Below the pieces are notes generated by a model. It saw only the letters and a program-made list of their open reading frames with translations, was not told the DNA's origin and made no database searches. The position numbers and the translations under genes were made by a program. From contig JARKQJ010000254.1 in assembly GCA_029973955.1 (NCBI GenBank), positions 1 to 58,601 on the forward strand: a stretch of DNA of 58,601 nt, in the 5' to 3' direction. Of this stretch, positions 8,220-16,556 are shown one piece after another. Positions within the stretch are counted from its first letter, which is position 1; every line of letters begins with the position of its first letter. Source of the stretch: Paludibaculum sp. (GTDB lineage: Bacteria > Acidobacteriota > Terriglobia > Bryobacterales > Bryobacteraceae).

Positions 8220-8953
8220 CCCTCAGCCGCCGCGCTGCGCTCCTCGCCTGGTTCCCCTCGAACGGAGCCTGCGCCGTGGCCCTCCGCGCCGCCGACGGCT
8301 CCATCGCCCGCGTCGAAAACCCCTCCGCCGCCCGCTCCCGCGCCCTCCCCCCCGGCTCGGCCGTCAAACCGCTCCTGTTCGATTCGATCGACCCCTCCTT
8401 CACCCACGTCTGCCAGCGCCGCCTGCGCATCCGCGGCCGCACGCTCGACTGCTCCCATCTCCCCCAAACCGCCCCCCTCGACGGCCCCACCGCCCTCGCC
8501 GCCAGTTGCAATTGCTGGTTCGCCGCTGCCGCCCGCCGCCTCCCACCGCGCGACCTCCACCAATCCCTCCTGCGCAGCGGCGCCGAGGCCGACCTCGCCA
8601 TCGACGAAGACTCGCTCGCCCTCCAGGCCCTCGGACTCGAAGGCGTCCGTTTCACCCCCCTCGCTCTCGCGCACGCCTATCGCCGCCTGGCCCGCTCCGC
8701 CAACAGCACTCTGCGCGACGCCCTCCGCCGCGCCGCCCGCGACGGCACCGCCCAGCTCGCCGCGTCCGCGAACCTCGCAATCGCCGGCAAAACCGGCACT
8801 TCGCTCCTATCCGCCTGGTTTGCCGGCTTCGCCCCGGTGCTCTCGCCGCGGATCATCGTCGTCGTTCAACTCAACTCCGGCCGCGGCCCCACCGCCGCCG
8901 CCCCGCTCGCCCGTGAGATCTTCGAATGGTGGCAAAGCTCCTCTTCTCGCTAG
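8216..8953 (+). CDS. Minimal penicillin-binding-type transpeptidase domain protein
   Basis: 245 aa, not a recognised named gene. It carries the three active-site motifs of penicilloyl serine transferases in the right order: S48-A-V-K51 within PPGSAVKP, S97-C-N99 within ASCNCWF, and K191-T-G-T194 within IAGKTGTS followed by AWFAGFAP. That is a transpeptidase core cut to roughly the smallest conceivable size, with no glycosyltransferase or PASTA part. The N-terminus (SRRAALLAWF) could be a weak export signal. ATG 8216 overlaps the thioesterase stop, and the 3' end overlaps the SpoIID gene by 28 bp. A cell-wall acylation or sensing role is inferred. Confidence 0.75.
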   Translation: MTLSRRAALLAWFPSNGACAVALRAADGSIARVENPSAARSRALPPGSAVKPLLFDSIDPSFTHVCQRRLRIRGRTLDCSHLPQTAPLDGPTALAASCNCWFAAAARRLPPRDLHQSLLRSGAEADLAIDEDSLALQALGLEGVRFTPLALAHAYRRLARSANSTLRDALRRAARDGTAQLAASANLAIAGKTGTSLLSAWFAGFAPVLSPRIIVVVQLNSGRGPTAAAPLAREIFEWWQSSSSR

Positions 8954-10245
8954 CCCTCTGCGCCCTCGCCCATGCGCAGACGGTGGGAGTGCGCCTCGCC
9001 GGCGGCGTCACCCGCCGTGTCCCCATGGACGAATACATCGGCTGGGTGCTCAGCGGCGAGGCCGGCGGAATGAAAGCTCCGCAGGCCCTCCAGGCCATGG
9101 CCGTGGTCGCCCGCACCTATGCCCGCGCCAACCTCGGCCGCCATCGCGCCCAAGGCTTCGATTTCTGCGAAACCACCCACTGCCAGGACGCCCGCGCCGG
9201 TGCCATTCCGGCCCGCATCCGCGCCGCCGTTGAAGCCACCGAAGGCATCATCCTCTGGGACCGCGGCCGGCCCGCCAAAGTTTTCTACACCGGACACTGC
9301 GGCGGACGCTCCGCCGGCGCCGGCGAAATCTGGCCCGGCGCCGCCCGCACCTATCTCCCCAGCCGCGAAGACCCCTACTGCCTCCAATCCAGCCCCGGCC
9401 GCTGGAATACCCTCATCCCCTGGGCCGACCTGGCCGCCCTCCTCACCCTCCCCACCCTCGAACACCTCGAGATCGCCCGCCTCACCGCCTCAGGCCGCGT
9501 CGCCGAACTCCGCTCCAACGCCGGCCCCATCTCCGCCGAACGCCTACACCTCCTCGCCGGCCGCGCCCTCGGCTGGAACCGCCTCCGCAGCCGTTTCTAC
9601 GAGATCGTAGAGACCCCACAAGGTCCGCGCTTCGAAGGCCGCGGCACGGGCCACGGCGTCGGCTTCTGCCAGATCGGAGCCGAGCAGCGCGCGCTCGCCG
9701 GACACACCTGGCAGCAGATCGTCCAGGCCTATCTGCCCGGCCTCCGCGCCGGCGTCGCCGCCAAAGACATCCCCTGGCGCGTGGTCCAATCCGAGCGGCT
9801 GGAACTCTGGATCACCGGCGCTCCCGCCGACGAAGACCTCCCGCGTCTGGCCGACACAGCCCTCGCCGAAGCCGAGAAGCGAACAACCCTCAGGGCAGGG
9901 AAGCGCCCGCAACTCCGCGCCTACCCCGAAGTCTCCTCCTTCCGCGACGCCACCGGCGAGCCCGGCACCATCGCCGCCATCACTCGCGGCCGCATCGTCC
10001 ACCTCCAACCCGCCGCCCGCCTGCGTGCCAACGGCACGCTCCACTCCACACTTCTGCACGAGATGATCCACGTCCTCATCGCCCTCAATACCGCCGTCCC
10101 CGTCCCCATCTGGTTCGATGAAGGGCTTGCCGGCTACCTCGCCGGCGGCACCACCCACTCCAACGAACGCGCCCGCGTCGCCGCCATGGTCAGGAAACAG
10201 GGGCTCCCCGCCGTCCTCAATCTCCTAAAGACCGGCGTCCGCTAG
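8926..10245 (+). CDS. SpoIID/LytB domain protein with C-terminal HExxH metallopeptidase-like domain
   Basis: 439 aa with signal peptide MVAKLLFSLALCALAHAQ. Residues about 20-290 are SpoIID/LytB-like: LSGEAGG with the conserved catalytic-type Glu, QALQAMAVVARTYA, FDFCETTHCQ, FYTGHCGGRSAG and GHGVGFCQIGA. This is the fold of the SpoIID lytic transglycosylase. A second domain follows, with H378-EMI-H382 (HEMIHVLI) and WFDEGLAGYLAGG, the HExxH...E pattern of gluzincin peptidases. It is exported and probably cuts or remodels peptidoglycan and/or protein. ATG 8926 lies inside the upstream transpeptidase gene; the 3' end overlaps the convergent macrodomain gene by 21 bp. Confidence 0.85.
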   Translation: MVAKLLFSLALCALAHAQTVGVRLAGGVTRRVPMDEYIGWVLSGEAGGMKAPQALQAMAVVARTYARANLGRHRAQGFDFCETTHCQDARAGAIPARIRAAVEATEGIILWDRGRPAKVFYTGHCGGRSAGAGEIWPGAARTYLPSREDPYCLQSSPGRWNTLIPWADLAALLTLPTLEHLEIARLTASGRVAELRSNAGPISAERLHLLAGRALGWNRLRSRFYEIVETPQGPRFEGRGTGHGVGFCQIGAEQRALAGHTWQQIVQAYLPGLRAGVAAKDIPWRVVQSERLELWITGAPADEDLPRLADTALAEAEKRTTLRAGKRPQLRAYPEVSSFRDATGEPGTIAAITRGRIVHLQPAARLRANGTLHSTLLHEMIHVLIALNTAVPVPIWFDEGLAGYLAGGTTHSNERARVAAMVRKQGLPAVLNLLKTGVR

Positions 10246-10773
10246 CGCGCGCTCATACACTCCGTACGCCGCCGCTCCATACTGCACGAACAGCACCTGC
10301 CGCACCGGCCCCGCGTTCGCCTTCAAGTACCGGACGACCTCTCCAATCGCAATTTCCGCAGCCTCCTCGGCCGGATACCCATAGACGCCCGTGCTGATCG
10401 CCGGGAAGCTCACCGTCTCGCACCCCCGCTCCGCCGCCAGTTCCAGGCACACCCGGTAACACGACGCCAGCGCTGCCGGTTCCCCATGCCGCCCATCCCG
10501 GTACACCGGGCCCACCGCGTGCAGCACATACTTCGCCGGCAGCCGCCCCGCCCCGGTCGCCACGGCTTGCCCGGCGCCGAGCCGCCCCACCTTCGGCCGG
10601 ATCTCATCCAATTCCTGCATAATCGCCGGCCCGCCGGCCCGATGGATCGCCCCATCCACACCGCCGCCTCCGGCCAGCGCGCCGTTGGCCGCGTTCGCCA
10701 TCGCGTCTACGGGAACGCGCGTGATGTCGCCCTCCACCAGCCGGATCCGCCATCCCGGCGCTACTTCAGTCAC
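10225..10773 (-). CDS. Macrodomain protein (ADP-ribose/O-acetyl-ADP-ribose hydrolase type)
   Basis: 182 aa from GTG 10773, which overlaps the end of the upstream membrane-protein gene by 8 bp. Macrodomain core: VEGDITRVPVDAMANAAN, LAGGGGVDGAIHRAGG, and SFPAISTGVYGYP, the MacroD/YmdB-type ligand loops including the catalytic-type Asn in NAAN. Expected activity is removal of ADP-ribose from proteins or deacetylation of O-acetyl-ADP-ribose in the cytoplasm. It is the last cistron of the DUF1175-A2M-membrane protein operon, an unusual partner for a periplasmic protease trap. Confidence 0.92.
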   Translation of the reverse strand: MTEVAPGWRIRLVEGDITRVPVDAMANAANGALAGGGGVDGAIHRAGGPAIMQELDEIRPKVGRLGAGQAVATGAGRLPAKYVLHAVGPVYRDGRHGEPAALASCYRVCLELAAERGCETVSFPAISTGVYGYPAEEAAEIAIGEVVRYLKANAGPVRQVLFVQYGAAAYGVYERALADAGL

Positions 10774-11218
10774 GGCTCGCCGCCGCCGAACAGCAGAAGA
10801 GCCACAGCATGGTACCCCCAAACAGCACCGCCCCCAGCAGGAAGCGGACCGTCGCGCTCACCGCCATCGCCTCCAACGATTCAAACTCCGGCACCCACCA
10901 CATCAGCAGTGCCGGCGCCACCCAGCCCACCACCACCGCCACCAACAGCGCCACCCAGAACTCCACGCCGCTCCGCGCGAACCTGCCCCACGCGCTCCGG
11001 CATCCCAACGCCCGGCGCGCCAGCCACACCATCAGCACCGCCACCCCCAGCATCAGCAGCAGCACCAACCCGTGCTCGGCCAGCCGCCATCCGGACGACA
11101 CCGGCAGCCACAGAAACCGCCCCGCCAGCACGGCCTCCACCGCAATCAGCACCGTCACAGCGGCCCAGGTCGCTCTTAAGGACCCAAGCAGCCTCAATCC
11201 CTCCCTGAGAGTCTTCAC
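10766..11218 (-). CDS. Small four-helix membrane protein, unknown function
   Basis: 150 aa from GTG 11218, overlapping the A2M stop as GTGA. Hydrophobic segments are visible around WAAVTVLIAVEAVLAG, GLVLLLMLGVAVLMVW, FWVALLVAVVVGWVAPALL and FLLGAVLFGGTMLWLF. I recognise no family. The strict coupling to A2M upstream and the macrodomain downstream suggests it acts with them in the inner membrane, possibly linking periplasm and cytoplasm; that is inference. Confidence 0.7.
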   Translation of the reverse strand: MKTLREGLRLLGSLRATWAAVTVLIAVEAVLAGRFLWLPVSSGWRLAEHGLVLLLMLGVAVLMVWLARRALGCRSAWGRFARSGVEFWVALLVAVVVGWVAPALLMWWVPEFESLEAMAVSATVRFLLGAVLFGGTMLWLFCCSAAASRD

Positions 11219-14200
11219 GGCTTCACCTCCAAGGCCGCAGCCTCCGACCAGCTCATCACGCCTGGCGAATACATCGGCTCCACGCGCGCCGGAGCCACGC
11301 GGAAGCTGCCCGCATTCGTGAACCGCACCAGGTGCACCAAATCCAGTCCTCCCTTCGGCACCGACCACGGGAACCACGTGATCCGCGAATCCCGCGCCTC
11401 CCGCCGCGTGTACCACGACCTCCACCACACCGGCTTGCCGCGCAGCTCATACATCTCATCGTTCGGCACCACCTCCGCGCCTGCCGGCAACGGATCTTCC
11501 ACCAGCAAGTACCTCTCGCCCACTCCTCCCGCCACTCCCGCCGCGCCCTCCACCCGCAGATACACAGCCACGACATCGCCCGGCTTCAGCGGCCCATTCA
11601 CCGGATCCAGTTGGTAAGTCACCTTCCCGCCCGCACTCACCGGCGTCAGCTTGAAGTACTTCCGCTCCAGCCGCAGCGGATTCGACTCCGGGAAAGCCCG
11701 CGTGCCGCCGGTCTCGCCGGTGCTCCGGTACTCCCAGTTGGCCGAAGCGTACAGCCGCCCCGCGCCCTTCTTCTCCACGCTGATCTGCCCTGCGCGCCCG
11801 TCGACCGGCACCACCACCACCACCGGTTTCGGCTGCAGCGCGTCGGCCGCCCGGAAGCGCTGCGAAAACACTTCCTTCCCCGCGGCCAGCACTCTCACCG
11901 TGTAGTCCGGCGAAAGCTCGCCGCTGCGCTTCAGTACCTCGGTGAGCCCGTACACCACAAACGCCGTGCGCTTGGTCGACGACCAGTAATAGCCCTGGTC
12001 CCTGTGGTTCACCAGCCATTCCGAAGCCCTGTCGATCAGCTCGCTCTCCGGCTTCCGCTTCGCCAGCAGCCGCACGGCGAACGCCGTCGCCTCCAGCGAG
12101 TTGTCGCTTTCGAAATCGAGCATCGGATCGCGGTTCGACGCCCAATACACATCGTCGCCGCTCTGTTTTACCTGCGACACGAGCTGCGCCGCCGCCTCGC
12201 CGGCCCGCTGGTCCTTCATCCGGTCCAGCGCCAGTCCCAGCACCGCCCAGCCGAACGGCGTCATCTTTTCACGCTCGGCCCACGCGCCTTCCACCACCTT
12301 CCCGCCCGGCTTCTCGCCCAGCGCCAGCGCATACACCATGTAGGCCCGCGTGTCCGGAGCGAGCTTCTGCTCCGCCGTCAGCCGCTTGATCAACCACTCG
12401 CGCGCCTGCTCAATCCGCCAATGCTCCACGCGGTAGCCCGCCGCCTGCGCCTGCTCCAGGCCCAGGGTCACGTAGGCCGTCATGAACGCGTCGCTGGCAT
12501 CGTCGCGCCACCAGCCCCAGCCGCCGTCTTCGTGCTGATAGTCGCCCAGGCGTTCGAGCCCGGCTCTCACCTTGCGCTCCAGGTCGGCCTCTTTCACGTT
12601 CGAAGGCAGCTTCAGCTCTTTCAACGCCTGCGCCACAATCACATTCGGCAGGAAGCTCGACATCGTCTGCTCCGTGCACCCGTAGGGATACGTCACCAGG
12701 TACTCCAAAGCCCCGAACACAGCGCCTGCCACCGAGGGCGTCAACCGCACGCTCACCTGCCGCCACTTCGGCGCGGCATCGGCCGGGAACGTGAAGCCGA
12801 AGTAGTGCGCGACCGGATCCGCGTCCAGCCGCTTCTGGTCGGCCCGCGTGATCTTCAACCCATACGGCTCCACCGGCACCGTGATCTCCAGCGCGTCGCT
12901 GTCGCTCTGCCCCAACGCCTTCGCCGTCAACACCGCCTTCGGCGCCGTGCCGGCCTTCACCCGGTAATCGATCCGGCCTTCCCCTCCGGGCGCCACGCGC
13001 ACCTCGCCGTTGCTGCCGGCCGTAATCTGCAAGCCCTGCGCCTCCAGCGAGACCTTCGCCGCCTGCTCCTTGTTCGTGTAGTTCCGCACCAGCACCGGCA
13101 GCGTCACTTCGTCGCCTTCGGTGAAGAAGCGCGGCGCGGCGATGGTCACCAGCACGTCTTTCCGCACGATGTTCTTCAGCACCGCGCCGCCCACCTGCGT
13201 CTGCTCCGTGACGCCGCGCGCCGTCGTGCGCCACGTCGTCAACGAATCCGGGAACGTCATCTCCACCTGCGCCTTGCCTTGTTTGTCGGTCTTCAGATCC
13301 GCCACCCAATACGCCGTGTCTGGGAAGTACTTGCGCACCTTCGGCCCCGCCGGCAGCTCCTTCTTCAACTGCGCGCGGCCCAGCGACGACTCCACTTTCG
13401 CCAACTCCATCCGCCGCTTGCCCGCCTCGCCGTAGAAGTAATACGTGAGCGAGGTGTCCGTCCCCACGCGGTTCCACGTCCTGCCGTAGAACACGTTCAC
13501 GATGTCCGGCTGCGCCTCGCGCTTGATGGCGTAGATCGCCTCATCCACCACGCCCACACTGAACTCAGCCTCCAGCGGCTGGCCCTTGAAATCCTTCGCC
13601 ACGACGTTCATCAGCGCCGGTTCGCCCGGCTTGAACTCCGGCTTGGACGATGTCAGCTCCACCTGGATCTGCTTCTCCACCGGCGGCACCTTCAGCTTCT
13701 TCGATCCGCGATAGAGTTTGTCGCCCTTCACGAACACCGCTTCCAGAAAGACGTTCGGCGCGTGGCTGCTCTCGATCGGCACCTCCACCGTCGCCGTCCC
13801 GCCCTTCACCTTCACAATCCTCGTCCAGTACAGCCCTTTGCCTTCCAGCGACACCCACGCGTCGCACTCCTCCGTCCCCGCCACCAGCAGCACCTTCGCC
13901 TTCTCGCCCGGCTTGTACGAACTCTTGTCCGGCACCAGCTGGATCTTCTCTTCCTCGCCGCCGCTGCTCGCCCATGCGCCGGACACATACAGCCAGCTCT
14001 GTTCCCGGATCTCGCCGCCGGCGTTGGCCATCGCCGCCTGCACTTCATAGCCGCCGCCCTCCGGGGCAGGGAACTCCACCGTCCCCTTTCCATCGGCGCC
14101 CGTGCGCCCTTCGCGCGTCAGTTTCACCGTGAAGCCTTTTTCGCGGCCGGAACGCCGTTCGCCCAGCTCCACGCGGAACGCCACGTTCGCCACCGCGTTG

Positions 14201-15885
14201 CCGTCATAGTCCTTCGTCTCCACCTGCATCTTTACCGCATCGCCCGGCGCGTACACCCATTTCTCCGGACGCACGGTCAACTGCACCGGCCCGCGCACTG
14301 CCACCACCGAACCCGCCCCGGAAATCGCCCGCCCGCCCGAATCCGTCACCCGTGCCTCCACGCGATAGCGGTAGTCGTGCTCGCCCCGCTTCACCGGCAC
14401 CGTGACGGTCAGCTTGCCATCGGCGTCCAGCTTGCCCTCTTCTTCCGACAACTGCTCGCCGCCGTAGCCGCCTTCCATCTCGTCGTCGTCGCCGAAGCCA
14501 TCCTCCGGCTCCCACCACGGCGGCCAATAGCGGTAGCGGTGTACCACGTAGCTCACCTTCGCCCCGGCCACCGGCTCGCCATAGTAATACCGCGCGTCGA
14601 TCACGGCCTGGAACGATCCGCTCTGCATCACGCGCTTCGCGTCGGGCGTCACCTTCACTTCGTAATCGGGCTTGCGGTACTCCTCCACATGAAAGCCGCC
14701 ATACGCCCCCGAACCCGGCGAGTTGCCCTCCAGTGCCACGTTGATGCTGTAGTAGCCCAGGTCCGCATCGGCAGGCAGCTCCACCTCGCCCTTCAGCGTC
14801 CCGAACCTCGTCAGCCGCAGGCTCTTCTTCAGCAGCGTCTTGCCCTGTGAATCCTCCACGCTCACTTCCGCCGACGAAGCTTCCGGCAGACCATACTCCG
14901 CCGCCCGCTGAACGCGCAGAATGCTCTTGAACTGCACCTTGTGCCCCGGACGGTACACCGGCCTGTCCGTGTACACATACCCTGTTAAATTCCGCCCCTC
15001 CTCGGCCGACAACTGATACCCGTTCACCGTCGCCACCGCGAAGTCCTTGCCCCGGCGCGCCATCACCAGTACGCCTTCATCGCCCACGTCTTTCACCGGC
15101 GTATCGAACAGCCCTTCGGCGCCCGTCTTCGTCTCCGCCAGCCTGGCGCGTTTTACAAAGTCGAACACCCGCAGCTCCACGCCCGCCGCGCCTGACCCGG
15201 ACACCCTGTCCACGGCCCGCAGCAGCACGCGCCCCGCGCTCGCCTTCGTGATCAGCACCAGGTCCGTCGCCGATATCACCGTATACGCCTGCCGCTTCTG
15301 GTCCGTCGCCTCCAGCACGTACACGCCCTTCTCCGGGATTGCCACGTCCACGTTCACCGGCTCCCAGCGGTTCTTCGAGACCACCGGCTCGGACCACTTC
15401 CGCACCAGTTGCTGCGAGTTCAACAGCGGCACGCCCGCAAACTCCACGCCCTTCCTGGCTGGAGCCCCCTTCTTCCTGTCCTCTGCCGGCTGGCCGGTCA
15501 ATTTCGCCCGGATCTCATGCCGCTGCGCTTCCGTGAACTGGTGCCGTAGGGTATCCCGGTACCGCGCCCACAACCGCCGCTTCCACGCCGCAAACCTCTC
15601 CAGCGCCGTCCGCGCCGCCACTTCCCGGCGCATCGGCGCGCTGCCGAACTGATGCGGATCCTCCAGCTTCTCGAAGAACGCAAACTCGTCCTTCACCTTG
15701 TACAGCCGGAACTCCAGCGACCTCACGCCCTGCGTCTGCACCCGCACCACCGCGCTCTCGCCGGCCCGCACCGGCCGGTCCGTGCTCAATGAGAAATAGG
15801 CCCGTCCTTCGTCCTCCTGCGCCGGCGCCCCCGCCACCAGCACCAACAGGCACGGCCACAGCATTCGACGCAGCATCCCGTTCAT
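11215..15885 (-). CDS. Bacterial alpha-2-macroglobulin with thioester motif
   Basis: 1556 aa from ATG 15885 (GAGGAGGA just upstream; ATGA overlap with the DUF1175 stop). Signal peptide at MLWPCLLVLVAGAPAQ with no lipobox cysteine, so probably periplasmic. MG-type repeats follow, with MG2-like YVYTDRPVYRPGHKVQFKS and DKSSYKPGEKAKVLLVAG. The thioester sequence is YGCTEQTMSSF (C1070 to Q1073), followed by an alpha-helical thioester domain rich in GWGWWRDD-like repeats. These proteins trap proteases covalently when envelope barriers fail. In E. coli the yfaS paralogue sits with the DUF1175 gene yfaT, as here. It is the largest gene in the window. Confidence 0.95.
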   Translation of the reverse strand: MNGMLRRMLWPCLLVLVAGAPAQEDEGRAYFSLSTDRPVRAGESAVVRVQTQGVRSLEFRLYKVKDEFAFFEKLEDPHQFGSAPMRREVAARTALERFAAWKRRLWARYRDTLRHQFTEAQRHEIRAKLTGQPAEDRKKGAPARKGVEFAGVPLLNSQQLVRKWSEPVVSKNRWEPVNVDVAIPEKGVYVLEATDQKRQAYTVISATDLVLITKASAGRVLLRAVDRVSGSGAAGVELRVFDFVKRARLAETKTGAEGLFDTPVKDVGDEGVLVMARRGKDFAVATVNGYQLSAEEGRNLTGYVYTDRPVYRPGHKVQFKSILRVQRAAEYGLPEASSAEVSVEDSQGKTLLKKSLRLTRFGTLKGEVELPADADLGYYSINVALEGNSPGSGAYGGFHVEEYRKPDYEVKVTPDAKRVMQSGSFQAVIDARYYYGEPVAGAKVSYVVHRYRYWPPWWEPEDGFGDDDEMEGGYGGEQLSEEEGKLDADGKLTVTVPVKRGEHDYRYRVEARVTDSGGRAISGAGSVVAVRGPVQLTVRPEKWVYAPGDAVKMQVETKDYDGNAVANVAFRVELGERRSGREKGFTVKLTREGRTGADGKGTVEFPAPEGGGYEVQAAMANAGGEIREQSWLYVSGAWASSGGEEEKIQLVPDKSSYKPGEKAKVLLVAGTEECDAWVSLEGKGLYWTRIVKVKGGTATVEVPIESSHAPNVFLEAVFVKGDKLYRGSKKLKVPPVEKQIQVELTSSKPEFKPGEPALMNVVAKDFKGQPLEAEFSVGVVDEAIYAIKREAQPDIVNVFYGRTWNRVGTDTSLTYYFYGEAGKRRMELAKVESSLGRAQLKKELPAGPKVRKYFPDTAYWVADLKTDKQGKAQVEMTFPDSLTTWRTTARGVTEQTQVGGAVLKNIVRKDVLVTIAAPRFFTEGDEVTLPVLVRNYTNKEQAAKVSLEAQGLQITAGSNGEVRVAPGGEGRIDYRVKAGTAPKAVLTAKALGQSDSDALEITVPVEPYGLKITRADQKRLDADPVAHYFGFTFPADAAPKWRQVSVRLTPSVAGAVFGALEYLVTYPYGCTEQTMSSFLPNVIVAQALKELKLPSNVKEADLERKVRAGLERLGDYQHEDGGWGWWRDDASDAFMTAYVTLGLEQAQAAGYRVEHWRIEQAREWLIKRLTAEQKLAPDTRAYMVYALALGEKPGGKVVEGAWAEREKMTPFGWAVLGLALDRMKDQRAGEAAAQLVSQVKQSGDDVYWASNRDPMLDFESDNSLEATAFAVRLLAKRKPESELIDRASEWLVNHRDQGYYWSSTKRTAFVVYGLTEVLKRSGELSPDYTVRVLAAGKEVFSQRFRAADALQPKPVVVVVPVDGRAGQISVEKKGAGRLYASANWEYRSTGETGGTRAFPESNPLRLERKYFKLTPVSAGGKVTYQLDPVNGPLKPGDVVAVYLRVEGAAGVAGGVGERYLLVEDPLPAGAEVVPNDEMYELRGKPVWWRSWYTRREARDSRITWFPWSVPKGGLDLVHLVRFTNAGSFRVAPARVEPMYSPGVMSWSEAAALEVKP

Positions 15886-16550
15886 TCCTCCTCGCACAGA
15901 ATATTCCAACGGTACACCCCTTGGAAGTTCGAATTCCCGGCCAGCGGCCGCCAACGCGCTTCGGGGTGCCGCAGAAGCTCTTCCATCTTCGGCCTGCGCA
16001 TCTCGCCCGGCTTCGCGCCCGTGTGGTACACCGCCATGGGTCCCCTCGTCCCATCGAAGGCGCTCTTCTCCAGCACCACCATCGCATGCCACGGCTGCTC
16101 TTCCACCAGTTGTTTGTAGAACAGCAGATCCCCGCCGCGCGCCCTCCCCACCTCGCGCGAAACAAACCGCGTGTTCCGCTTCATCAGATTCTCGGCGTCG
16201 GCAAACTGCCGCCGTCCCCGCGGCGTCTCAAACAACTCCGCCGCCGTCACCGGCTTTCTCAGTTCGCCCAGCGGAGGCAACCACTCCGCCCCCACCTGCC
16301 GGGCCCACTCCGCCGTGTGCGGCCGCAGCGCCTCGCGGTAGGCGAACCGGAGCAGGGAAGAGCAATCCGCCACCCCGCTGCGCCGCACCACGCCGGCCCA
16401 CACCGCCTCGGCCAGCCAGGTAAACCAGGCCGTGAAGAGACGCCGGTCGTCCATCCCCATCTGTCCTGGCCCTTGGGCCATCCCAATCGTCGCTGGCGCC
16501 GCTGCCAGCACTGCCATTGCGCTCCTCCGGGTCACCTGGTCGTCTATCAT
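15882..16550 (-). CDS. DUF1175 (YfaT-like) exported protein with NlpC/P60-like catalytic pattern
   Basis: 222 aa with a twin-arginine-like signal (TRRSAMAVLAAAPATIGMAQ, residues 7-26). The family match rests on DCSSLLRFAYREALR, GDLLFY, WHAMVVLE and GVYRWNILCEEE. The C63 in DCSS and the H155 in WHAMVVLE resemble the Cys and His of NlpC/P60 peptidases (DCSG...GDLVFF...HVGIY), so a papain-like amidase is possible; this is my inference. It is the first gene of the A2M operon, coupled by ATGA, and lies back-to-back with the dipeptidase gene with only 6 bp between start codons. Confidence 0.85.
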   Translation of the reverse strand: MIDDQVTRRSAMAVLAAAPATIGMAQGPGQMGMDDRRLFTAWFTWLAEAVWAGVVRRSGVADCSSLLRFAYREALRPHTAEWARQVGAEWLPPLGELRKPVTAAELFETPRGRRQFADAENLMKRNTRFVSREVGRARGGDLLFYKQLVEEQPWHAMVVLEKSAFDGTRGPMAVYHTGAKPGEMRRPKMEELLRHPEARWRPLAGNSNFQGVYRWNILCEEE

Positions 16551-16556
16551 AGCGAA

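Noticed and set aside
11332..14850. 1172-codon open frame on the plus strand opposite the A2M gene
   Set aside because: It mirrors A2M codon structure, has no motifs, is His/Arg-rich and lacks a ribosome site; long antisense frames are expected in GC-rich coding DNA.
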